In this document: positions 1 through 5,025 of the stretch, piece by piece | Layout: each line of letters opens with the position of its first letter | Numbering within the stretch: the first letter of the stretch is position 1 | From: DASYHS01 sp035998295 | Lineage (GTDB): Bacteria; Pseudomonadota; Alphaproteobacteria; Azospirillales; Azospirillaceae | Assembly: GCF_035998295.1 (NCBI RefSeq) | Contig: NZ_DASYHS010000254.1 | Location: 1-7,123, forward strand | DNA length: 7,123 bases | Reading direction: 5' to 3' | Translations under genes and position numbers: made by a program | Notes under the pieces: generated by a model | What the model was told of the DNA's origin: nothing | What the model saw: only the letters and a program-made list of their open reading frames with translations | Databases searched by the model: none

Positions 1-405
1 CAGATCGTCGTCAACCTGCTGTCGAACGCGCTGAAGTTCACGCCCGAGGGTGGTGCTGTCGAACTGTCGGCGGTGCCGGACCGGGGCCGCATCGCGATGG
101 TGGTGGCGGACAACGGGATCGGCATCGCGCCCGAGCACCTCTCGCGCGTGTTCGAGCCGTTCTGGCAGGAGGAGAACTCGCTCTCGCGCCGGCACGGCGG
201 GGCCGGCCTCGGCCTGCCGCTGGCGAAGGCGCTGGCCGAGCTTCAGGGCGGGGTGCTGAGGATCGACAGCCAGCTCGGGCGCGGCACGATGGTGACGCTG
301 TCGCTGCCGGCCCAGGACGCCGCCCAGAACGCCGCCCAGAACGCCTCGGCGCCGGTCGAGGCCGAAGCGCGCAGCGCCGCGTTCAGCCCATCCGCTGCTT
401 CATGA
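1..405 (+). CDS. Sensor histidine kinase, C-terminal ATPase domain (5' partial)
   Basis: The reading frame is open from base 1 and ends at TGA 403-405, so only the last 134 residues are visible. They form the HATPase_c domain of a two-component sensor kinase, which binds ATP and phosphorylates a histidine for transfer to a response regulator. In order, the fragment shows the N box (NLLSNALKFTPEGG, about residues 5-18), the G1 box (DNGIGI), the F box (FEPFW) and the G2 box (GGAGLGLPLAKAL). A RGTMVTLSLP strand then closes the fold. The sensor region and phospho-accepting histidine lie upstream of the window, so the signal is unknown. After the domain comes a low-complexity Ala-rich tail of about 34 residues that includes a DNA-level tandem repeat. 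The gene end overlaps the end of accC on the other strand by 23 bp. The family call is secure; a hybrid kinase with a further receiver domain is excluded at this end because the stop follows directly. Confidence 0.93.
   Translation, partial: QIVVNLLSNALKFTPEGGAVELSAVPDRGRIAMVVADNGIGIAPEHLSRVFEPFWQEENSLSRRHGGAGLGLPLAKALAELQGGVLRIDSQLGRGTMVTLSLPAQDAAQNAAQNASAPVEAEARSAAFSPSAAS
319..345 (+). repeat. 12-bp tandem repeat in the kinase tail
   Basis: The unit GCCGCCCAGAAC occurs twice in perfect tandem (319-330 and 331-342), followed by GCC. A degenerate third copy (CCGGCCCAGGAC) lies immediately before at 307-318. The unit is four codons long, so it stays in frame and encodes the repeated tetrapeptide A-A-Q-N. 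It lies outside the conserved ATPase fold, where length changes should be tolerated. Confidence 0.85.
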
Positions 406-1729
406 GGTTTTCGAGCCAGTGGATGTCGTAGGTGCCGTTGATGAACTCCGGCTCCGCGGTGACCCACCGGTGCAGCGGCAGGCTGGTGTGGATGCCGTCG
501 ATCACGTATTCCTCGAGCGCGCGGCGCAGCCGCATCAGGCATTCGTTGCGGCTCGACCCGTGCACGACCAGCTTCGCGATCAGGCTGTCGTAGTGCGGCG
601 GCACCTTGTAGCCGTCGTAGAGCGCGCTGTCGATGCGCACGCCCAGCCCGCCCGGCGCGTGGTAGCCCTGGATACGGCCGGGCGAGGGCGCGAAGGTCTC
701 GGGATGCTCGGCGTTGACGCGGCACTCGATCGCGTGGCCGTGGAAGCGGATGTCCTTCTGGCCGTAGCCTAGCGGGGCGCCGGCCGCGACGCGGATCTGC
801 TCGCGCACGAGGTCGATGCCGGTGATCATCTCGGTCACCGTGTGCTCGACCTGCAGGCGGGTGTTCATCTCGATGAAGTAGAACTCGCCGTCCTCGTACA
901 GGAACTCCATCGTCCCGACGCCGCGGTAGCCGATGGCGCGCGCGGTCCGGGCGGCCAACTCGCCGATGCGCATGCGCTGCTCGGCGTTCAGGGCGGGCGA
1001 GGGGCCTTCCTCGACGACTTTCTGGTGCCGGCGCTGGACCGAACAGTCACGCTCGCCGAAATGGACGGCCGAGCCGTGCATGTCGGCCAGGATCTGGATC
1101 TCGATGTGGCGGGGACGGGCCAGGTACTTCTCGATGTAGACCTGGTCGTTGCCGAACGCGGCGCGCGCCTCGCCGCGCGCGAGCTGGTAGGCCTCGCGCA
1201 GGCCCTCCATGTCGCGGGCCACCTTCATCCCCTTGCCGCCGCCGCCGGCCGCCGCCTTGATCAGGACCGGGAAGCCGGTCTGACGGGCGACCGTCACGGC
1301 CTGCTCGTAGCTTTCCACCGGGCCGTCGGAGCCGGGCACGACCGGCAGGCCCTGGCCCATCACGGTGCGCTTGGCCGTGACCTTGTCGCCCATGATGCGG
1401 ATGTGGTCGGGCGTCGGCCCGATGAAGGCGAAGCCGTGCTCCTCGACCATCTCGGCGAACTGCGCGTTCTCGGCCATGAAGCCGATGCCGGGATGGATCG
1501 CGTCGGCGCCGGTGATGGTGGCGGCCGACAGGATGGCGGGGATGTTGAGATAGCTCTCGCGCGCGGATGCCGGGCCGATGCAGACTGCCTCGTCGGCGAG
1601 GCGGACGTGCATGGCGTCGGCGTCGGCGGTCGAATGGACCGCCACCGTCTGGATGCCCATCTCGCGACACGCCCGGTGGATGCGGAGCGCGATCTCGCCG
1701 CGATTGGCGATCAGGACCTTTTCGAACAC
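383..1729 (-). CDS. accC: Acetyl-CoA carboxylase, biotin carboxylase subunit
   Basis: AccC carboxylates the biotin on AccB with ATP and bicarbonate, the first half-reaction of cytosolic acetyl-CoA carboxylase (malonyl-CoA for fatty acid synthesis). The 448 residues match the usual ~449. N-terminal domain: LIANRGEIALR at 6-16. ATP-grasp: K116 in GDK, K158 and the glycine loop AGGGGKGM at 161-168. Catalytic/biotin region: H208, ERDCSVQRRHQK at 226-237, E275, E287 in FIEMNTRLQVE, R291 and R337 in ECRVNAEHPE. Each aligns with the E. coli active site, often offset by one. Two oddities are HPGIGFMAEN (79-88), where HPGYGFLSEN is usual, and VEHTVTE (294-300), where VEHPVTE is usual. The start is GTG (1727-1729), which gives the canonical MFEKVLIANRGE N-terminus, with a G-rich stretch upstream as a weak Shine-Dalgarno. 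It lies 16 bp after accB in the same unit. Its end overlaps the convergent kinase gene. Confidence 0.97.
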   Translation of the reverse strand: MFEKVLIANRGEIALRIHRACREMGIQTVAVHSTADADAMHVRLADEAVCIGPASARESYLNIPAILSAATITGADAIHPGIGFMAENAQFAEMVEEHGFAFIGPTPDHIRIMGDKVTAKRTVMGQGLPVVPGSDGPVESYEQAVTVARQTGFPVLIKAAAGGGGKGMKVARDMEGLREAYQLARGEARAAFGNDQVYIEKYLARPRHIEIQILADMHGSAVHFGERDCSVQRRHQKVVEEGPSPALNAEQRMRIGELAARTARAIGYRGVGTMEFLYEDGEFYFIEMNTRLQVEHTVTEMITGIDLVREQIRVAAGAPLGYGQKDIRFHGHAIECRVNAEHPETFAPSPGRIQGYHAPGGLGVRIDSALYDGYKVPPHYDSLIAKLVVHGSSRNECLMRLRRALEEYVIDGIHTSLPLHRWVTAEPEFINGTYDIHWLENLMKQRMG

Positions 1730-1745
1730 CGTTCCCGACCCCCGT

Positions 1746-2198
1746 CTATTCTATGACCATCAGGACTTCGCCGTACTCGACCGGCTGCGCGTCCTCGACA
1801 TGGACGCTGACGACGGTCCCGGAGACCGGCGCCTTGATCGGGTTCATCACCTTCATCGCCTCGATGATGAGGATCGTCTGGCCCGCCTTCACCTTGTCGC
1901 CGACCCGCGCGAAGGGAGGCGAGCCCGGCTCCGGCGCGACATAGGCGGTGCCGACCATGGGCGAGGTCACGGCGCCGGGATGCGACGCGGAGACCGCCGG
2001 CGCGGGGGCCGCCGCCTCGCCCGCCGCAAGGGCGGCCGCGGGAAGCGCCGGCGCCGGCGCGTAGGCGATGGCCGGGGAGCCCTTGGTGACGCGGATCCTC
2101 TTCTCGCCCTCCGCGAACTCGATCTCGGTGAGGCCGGTCTCGTCGAGCAGACCCGCGAGCTTGCGAATCAGGTCGCCGTCGATGTCGAAAGTCGCCAT
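1746..2198 (-). CDS. accB: Acetyl-CoA carboxylase, biotin carboxyl carrier protein (BCCP)
   Basis: AccB carries the biotin that shuttles carboxyl groups from AccC to the AccAD carboxyltransferase. The 150 residues have the classic three-part layout. The N-terminal segment (1-40, DGDLIRKLAGLLDETGLTEI) is probably for subunit assembly. A flexible Ala/Pro-rich linker follows (about 41-75). The C-terminal biotinyl domain (about 76-150) contains SPMVGT, then IIEAMKVMN with the predicted biotinylated lysine at K116, then the closing PVEYGEVLMVIE. The BCCP 'thumb' insertion typical of AccB is visible as YVAPEPGSPPFARVGDKV. The ATG at 2196-2198 follows an AGGA element about 10 nt upstream and an AGAAGG almost touching the start. 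Only 5 bp separate it from the aroQ stop and 16 bp from the accC start, so all three are almost certainly co-transcribed. No residue expected for function is missing. Confidence 0.97.
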   Translation of the reverse strand: MATFDIDGDLIRKLAGLLDETGLTEIEFAEGEKRIRVTKGSPAIAYAPAPALPAAALAAGEAAAPAPAVSASHPGAVTSPMVGTAYVAPEPGSPPFARVGDKVKAGQTILIIEAMKVMNPIKAPVSGTVVSVHVEDAQPVEYGEVLMVIE

Positions 2199-2203
2199 GC
2201 CTT

Positions 2204-2671
2204 CTAGTTCCTGTCCGTCATTGCGTCGGCGTCGATCAACTGGGCAACCGCATCGAGCGCCATCAGATAGCCTTGTGCGCCGAAGCCGCAGATCACGCCC
2301 TCGGCCACCGCCGATACGTAGGAGTGGTGGCGGAAGGGCTCACGCCTGAAGATGTTCGAGAGATGGACCTCGATCACGGGCAGCTCGGCCAGCGTCAGCG
2401 CGTCGAGCAGGGCGATCGAGGTGTGGGTGTAGGCGCCGGCGTTGATGACGATCGCATCGTGGTCGGCGCGGGCCTGCTGGACCCAGGACACCAGCTCCCC
2501 CTCGTGGTTGGACTGGCGGAAATCGACGGCGAGGCCCAGGGCCTCGGCGCGTTCCTGGCACAGCGCCTCGATGTCGTCGAGGGTTTCGGATCCGTAGATC
2601 CCGGGTTCACGGACGCCGAGCATGTTCAGGTTGGGTCCGTTCAGGATCAGGACGGAAGGCTCTATCGCCAC
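2204..2671 (-). CDS. aroQ: Type II 3-dehydroquinate dehydratase
   Basis: This cytosolic enzyme dehydrates 3-dehydroquinate to 3-dehydroshikimate, step three of the shikimate pathway, through an enolate intermediate. The 155 residues are typical of the small dodecameric type II family. Visible motifs are LILNGPNLNMLG (8-19), the mobile lid arginine R21 and catalytic tyrosine Y26 in REPGIYG, and RQSNHEGELV (52-61). INAGAYTHTS (76-85) carries N77 and H83. EVHLSNIFRREPFRHHSY (101-118) carries the catalytic histidine H103 and substrate-binding R114. The start is GTG (2669-2671), nine bases after a GGAAG Shine-Dalgarno. No ATG is available at a sensible position, and this start gives the usual distance to the NGPN motif. 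It is the first gene of the aroQ-accB-accC unit, with a candidate promoter about 35 bp upstream. This gene order is widespread in proteobacteria. Confidence 0.97.
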   Translation of the reverse strand: MAIEPSVLILNGPNLNMLGVREPGIYGSETLDDIEALCQERAEALGLAVDFRQSNHEGELVSWVQQARADHDAIVINAGAYTHTSIALLDALTLAELPVIEVHLSNIFRREPFRHHSYVSAVAEGVICGFGAQGYLMALDAVAQLIDADAMTDRN

Positions 2672-2705
2672 GAAGGTGAACTTCCGGTGGGGTCACGCTG
2701 CGGCG

Positions 2706-2733
2706 TTTATATCACGCGCCGTCGAGAGGGCAA
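2706..2733 (-). promoter_or_regulatory. Candidate sigma70-type promoter of aroQ-accB-accC
   Basis: On the minus strand a -35-like TTGCCC (2728-2733, 4 of 6 consensus bases) is followed after 16 bp by TATAAA (2706-2711, 5 of 6). TATAAA is conspicuous in a local sequence this rich in G and C. Initiation about seven bases downstream would leave a leader of roughly 25-30 nt before the aroQ GTG, with the GGAAG ribosome site inside it. This is pattern-based; no transcript data are available. Confidence 0.5.
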
Positions 2734-2825
2734 TGGGGCATGCCGTCGTGCGGTGGAACGGGGCCGGGGCGGCCTTCCCGCAGTCGCGCGGTCGAACGGC
2801 ATTCGGCTCATGGGCGGGCATGGCT
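2734..2825. other. Non-coding gap between marR1 and the aroQ promoter
   Basis: The stretch after the first marR stop and before the aroQ promoter is GC-rich and has no convincing gene on either strand. On the minus strand it contains only short GC inverted repeats (for example GGCC-GCCCC-GGCC) with no T-run, so no clear intrinsic terminator for marR1 can be called. Read-through from marR1 into aroQ is therefore possible. Confidence 0.4.
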
Positions 2826-3341
2826 TCATCGCGCGCGCCCGCTCCCCTTCGCTTCCAGCGACGAGGCCAGCTTCCGAAGCAGCGCGGCCAGAGCCTCCTG
2901 TTCGTGCGCCGACAGGCCGTCGAGCAGTTCCGCCTCGGTCCGCATGTCCTCGACGATCGCGGCGCGCGCCTTCTCCCGGCCCGCGGCCGAGAGCCCGACC
3001 AGCAGGCTGCGCCCATCGGCCGGGTCCGGAACCCGTTCCACGAGGCCGCGCTTCTCCAGCCGGGATACCCGCGCGGTCAGCCCTCCCGAGGTGATCATGA
3101 GCCATCTGAACAGTTCCGTCGGACGCAGCCGATAGGGCGGGCCGGAGCGAAGCAGCGTCGAAAGGACGTCGAAATCGCCCGTATCCAGACCGTGACGCTC
3201 GAAGACCTTTTCGATCGCCGGGCGCACGCCGAGCGTGATCACGCGCGCGCGGCCGAGGATGGCCATGCCGCGCGTATCCATGCCCGGCATCTCCGCCGCC
3301 CACTGCCTTCTTCGCAATTCGACCCGGTCGTCGGGACCCAT
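2826..3341 (-). CDS. MarR-family transcriptional regulator (marR1)
   Basis: This 171-residue protein has the MarR architecture: dimerisation helices flanking a winged helix-turn-helix. The DNA-binding core covers about residues 56-116. A helix FDVLSTLLRSG is followed by the recognition helix TSGGLTARVSRLEKRGLVER (84-103) and a wing with the family signature DPADGRSLLVGLSAAGR. The C-terminal helices (about 120-165) complete the dimer interface. The frame stays open far upstream, but the ATG at 3339-3341 is preferred. It has GGAG five bases upstream, gives the expected N-terminal length, and anything longer would read through the operator region. MarR proteins are usually repressors that release DNA on binding small phenolic or oxidant ligands; the ligand here is unknown. 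The divergent gene encodes a DUF4287 protein, and two palindromes lie between them, so autoregulation plus control of that gene is likely. No ligand-sensing cysteine is visible (the protein contains none). Confidence 0.93.
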   Translation of the reverse strand: MGPDDRVELRRRQWAAEMPGMDTRGMAILGRARVITLGVRPAIEKVFERHGLDTGDFDVLSTLLRSGPPYRLRPTELFRWLMITSGGLTARVSRLEKRGLVERVPDPADGRSLLVGLSAAGREKARAAIVEDMRTEAELLDGLSAHEQEALAALLRKLASSLEAKGSGRAR

Positions 3342-3352
3342 GGAGTCTCCGT

Positions 3353-3370
3353 TATCTTGATGGCAAGGTA
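3353..3370. promoter_or_regulatory. MarR-type operator, site 1 (marR1-proximal)
   Basis: TATCTTGATGGCAAGGTA is an imperfect 18-bp palindrome. Its left half TATCTTGA is identical to that of site 2, and its right half GCAAGGTA matches the ideal complement TCAAGATA at 6 of 8 bases. It sits immediately upstream of the Shine-Dalgarno of marR1 (GGAG, 3347-3350), where a bound dimer would block transcription or early elongation of marR1. Confidence 0.65.
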
Positions 3371-3372
3371 AA

Positions 3373-3390
3373 TATCTTGACATTAAGATA
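3373..3390. promoter_or_regulatory. MarR-type operator, site 2
   Basis: TATCTTGACATTAAGATA is an 18-bp palindrome with arms TATCTT/AAGATA perfectly matched; its right half agrees with TCAAGATA at 7 of 8 bases. It begins exactly 20 bp after site 1, about two helical turns, so two dimers would bind the same DNA face. Possible -10 elements for both directions fall in it. On the minus strand this is TATCTT at 3385-3390, with TTGTGA at 3409-3414 as -35 and an 18-bp spacer. On the plus strand it is GATAAT at 3387-3392, with no good -35. Occupancy would therefore shut both promoters. The size and symmetry fit MarR dimers. Confidence 0.7.
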
Positions 3391-3439
3391 ATTCGAAGCG
3401 CCACATCATCACAACCCGACCGTTCGACGGAGACGAGAC

Positions 3440-3679
3440 ATGCCCCACGATCAACCCGCCCAGCCCGTGAAGGGGCCGGCGTCCTACTTCCCGTCCATCG
3501 AACGGAAATACGGCCGGCCCGTCGAGGAGTGGCTCGGCCTAATCCGCGCCAGGCCAGACCTGAAGCACATGGAGTTGGTTGCCTGGCTGAAGGAGACGCA
3601 TGGATTGGGGCACGGACATGCCAATGCGCTCGTGGCACATGCGCTGGCCGACGGCAAAAAGGAAAGAGGGGGGAAATGA
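3440..3679 (+). CDS. DUF4287 domain small protein
   Basis: A 79-residue, probably cytosolic protein of unknown function. After a Pro-rich start, residues about 14-70 fit the DUF4287 pattern. SYFPSIERKYGRPVEEW (15-31) corresponds to the family's 'I-E-x-K-x-G-x-x-x-E-x-W' opening. LVAWLKETHGLGHGHANALVAHAL (46-69) matches its most conserved part, with the LK-x-x-HGLGHGHAN signature. The His/Gly-rich segment (H54, H58, H60) is notable but no enzymatic or metal-binding role is established. The C-terminal tail DGKKERGGK is basic and polar. There is no signal peptide or membrane segment. The ATG at 3440 has GGAG seven bases upstream. It is transcribed away from marR1 across the twin operators, so it is the likeliest target of that regulator. 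It is followed by a convergent nicotinamidase gene 61 bp away. Confidence 0.9.
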   Translation: MPHDQPAQPVKGPASYFPSIERKYGRPVEEWLGLIRARPDLKHMELVAWLKETHGLGHGHANALVAHALADGKKERGGK

Positions 3680-3732
3680 CTTCGAAGACGAGGAATATCG
3701 CCAAGCAAAGGAGCTGGTCTTCCTCCTGCGGG

Positions 3733-3762
3733 GGCCGCGATCAGAAGTCCGCGGTCGCGGCC
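3733..3762. repeat. 8-bp inverted repeat at the DUF4287 / nicotinamidase convergence
   Basis: GGCCGCGA (3733-3740) and TCGCGGCC (3755-3762) are perfect complements separated by 14 bases. The right arm lies inside the last codons of the nicotinamidase gene, and the left arm lies just beyond its stop. The position between two convergent genes suggests a role in ending transcription from either side. However, there is no T-run and the loop is long, so it is not a standard intrinsic terminator. Confidence 0.4.
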
Positions 3763-4376
3763 AGCCGGACGCCGGCGGCCTGGAGGCGCCCTTTCGCGTC
3801 CGCCAGCGAGCCGTCGAGGTCGATCGCGCGGCAGGCGTCCTCGATAACGACCGCCTCGAAGCCGCAGCGCACGGCGTCCTCGGCCGAGTAGGCGACGCAG
3901 AAGTCGGTCGCGAGCCCGGCGAAGAACAGCCGCCGGATGCCGCGCTCGCGCAGGTAGCCGGCGAGGCCGGTCGCGGTCGCCCGGTCGTTCTCCTGGAAGG
4001 CGGAGTAGGAATCGATCTCCCGCCGGAAGCCCTTGCGCAGCACCAGCTCCGCCCGGGACACGTCGAGGCCGGAGTGGAAGGCGGCGCCGGTCGTCCCCTG
4101 GACGCAGTGGTCCGGCCACAGGACCTGCGCGCCGTAGGCGAGCGCAACCGTGTCGAACGGCGCCTTGCCGGGATGCGCGCTGGCGAAGGAACGGTGGTCG
4201 GCCGGGTGCCAGTCCTGGGTCAGCAGGGTGGTCGGGAACAGCCGGGCGAGGCGGTTGGCCGCCGGCACGACCGCGTCCCCGTCCGGCACGGCGAGCGCGC
4301 CGCCCGGGCAGAAGTCGTTCTGGATGTCGATCAGGACCAGCGCATCGGCCGGGCCGGGGGTGATCCGGGCAGGCAT
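3741..4376 (-). CDS. pncA: Nicotinamidase / pyrazinamidase-type isochorismatase-fold hydrolase
   Basis: PncA hydrolyses nicotinamide to nicotinate and ammonia, feeding the Preiss-Handler route of NAD salvage in the cytosol. The 211 residues match the usual length (about 190-215). All key residues are visible. The catalytic triad is D17 (in LIDIQNDFCPGGALAV), K115 (LRKG) and C160 (ATDFCVAYSAEDA). The metal site is D55, H57 and H61 in TQDWHPADHRSF and H90 in WPDHCVQGT. The cis-peptide region precedes C160. These motifs separate it from plain isochorismatases and point to true nicotinamidase; activity on other amides cannot be excluded. The ATG at 4374-4376 has GAGGAG five bases upstream, overlapping the stop of the preceding marR gene (TGAGGAG). 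The gap between the two genes is 9 bp, so they are very probably co-transcribed and translationally coupled. Confidence 0.95.
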   Translation of the reverse strand: MPARITPGPADALVLIDIQNDFCPGGALAVPDGDAVVPAANRLARLFPTTLLTQDWHPADHRSFASAHPGKAPFDTVALAYGAQVLWPDHCVQGTTGAAFHSGLDVSRAELVLRKGFRREIDSYSAFQENDRATATGLAGYLRERGIRRLFFAGLATDFCVAYSAEDAVRCGFEAVVIEDACRAIDLDGSLADAKGRLQAAGVRLAATADF

Positions 4377-4381
4377 CGTCG

Positions 4382-4388
4382 CTCCTCA
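4382..4388 (-). promoter_or_regulatory. Ribosome binding site of pncA fused to the marR2 stop
   Basis: Read on the minus strand, the sequence TGAGGAG contains both the TGA stop of marR2 (4386-4388) and the GAGGAG ribosome site of pncA, with five bases to its ATG. Ribosomes finishing marR2 would be placed directly on the pncA start region, which argues for coupled translation. Confidence 0.75.
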
Positions 4389-4925
4389 GCCGGCGTGGAG
4401 ATCGAGGGCGCGGCCGTAGAGCCGGTCGAGCATCGCGTAGAACGGCTCCACCTCGTCGTCGGCGAGCGCCGCCAGCAGGTGGCGCTGGAGGTCGCCGGCG
4501 AGCGGCACGATCTGGTCGTGGACGGAACGGCCCTGCGCCGTCAGCGACAGCACGAGGCGGCGGCGGTCGGCCTCGTCGACCGCGCGGTGGACGAGGCCGC
4601 CGTCGGCCGCGCGGGCGACCGCCCTGCTGACCTGCACCTTGTCCATGGCCGTCCGCTCGCAGACCGCGTTCGCCGACATCGCCCCGAAGCGGGCGAGCAC
4701 GGCCAGGACGCGCCATTCCGCGACCGTGAGGCCGAAGCGTTCCTCGTACAGGCGGGCGAGCGCCCGGCTGATCGTGTTGGTCAGGACCGACAGCCGGTAG
4801 GGAAGGAACTCCTCCAGGATGAGGCTGATTCCATCGCCGGCGAGATCGAGGTCGCCGTCGGGGGCGGCGCCAAGATCGCCGTTGGCGATGGTGGCGGGCC
4901 TGCGCGAACTCCTGGACATTGCCAT
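4386..4925 (-). CDS. MarR-family transcriptional regulator (marR2)
   Basis: This 179-residue protein (from the ATG at 4925) is a second MarR regulator, not closely similar to the one at 2826-3341. After a polar N-terminal extension of about 35 residues comes the dimerisation helix FLPYRLSVLTNTISRALARL. The winged HTH follows: TVAEWRVLAVLARFG, MSANAVCERTAMD, then the recognition helix KVQVSRAVARAADGGL (about 96-111). Its wing carries DEADRRRLVLSLTAQGR. C-terminal helices close the dimer. The frame could begin 21 codons earlier at a TTG. ATG 4925 is preferred, with a G-rich AGGACGGGG upstream; ATG 4919 is also possible. MarR proteins with this FLPYRL...RYEERFGL-type N-terminal helix occur, as I recall, beside aromatic-catabolism genes, so the target need not be pncA alone. 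It directly precedes pncA and lies 100 bp downstream of the HAD gene on the same strand. Confidence 0.92.
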   Translation of the reverse strand: MAMSRSSRRPATIANGDLGAAPDGDLDLAGDGISLILEEFLPYRLSVLTNTISRALARLYEERFGLTVAEWRVLAVLARFGAMSANAVCERTAMDKVQVSRAVARAADGGLVHRAVDEADRRRLVLSLTAQGRSVHDQIVPLAGDLQRHLLAALADDEVEPFYAMLDRLYGRALDLHAG

Positions 4926-4950
4926 GCGGCCGATTCCCCGTCCTGCGGTC

Positions 4951-4967
4951 AGGCCCCCTGCGGGCCT
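4951..4967 (-). repeat. Inverted repeat in the marR2 leader
   Basis: Perfect 6-bp arms, AGGCCC and GGGCCT, are separated by five bases between the HAD stop and the marR2 start. It could be a hairpin at the end of the HAD transcript, a leader structure of marR2 or part of an operator. It lacks a T-run. A weak promoter-like pair on the minus strand (TTGCAG 4994-4999, TATCCA 4972-4977, 16-bp spacer) sits just upstream of it, only 3 of 6 matches each. Confidence 0.35.
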
Positions 4968-5025
4968 CGGGTGGATAGATTGCCCCAACCGGCCTGCAAT
5001 TTGAACAGGAATGCTGCCATATCTC

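Noticed and set aside
842..1756. Long open frame (304 codons) on the plus strand across accC
   Set aside because: It is antisense to a gene with full family motifs; its translation is rich in D, G, A, V, R and L without any domain, as expected of opposite-strand frames in GC-rich DNA.
3342..3704. Upstream extension of marR1 to a 292-residue protein
   Set aside because: The extension would cross the twin operators and the DUF4287 gene; the ATG at 3341 has a good ribosome site and gives a normal MarR length.
3484..4716. Open frame of 410 codons on the minus strand overlapping pncA and the DUF4287 gene
   Set aside because: It is out of frame with pncA, extremely rich in Arg, Pro and Gly, and crosses a convergent gene; a GC-bias artefact.
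4926..4988. TTG start at 4988 for marR2
   Set aside because: TTG is rare, the added segment has no family match, and it would overlap the promoter-like and hairpin region.
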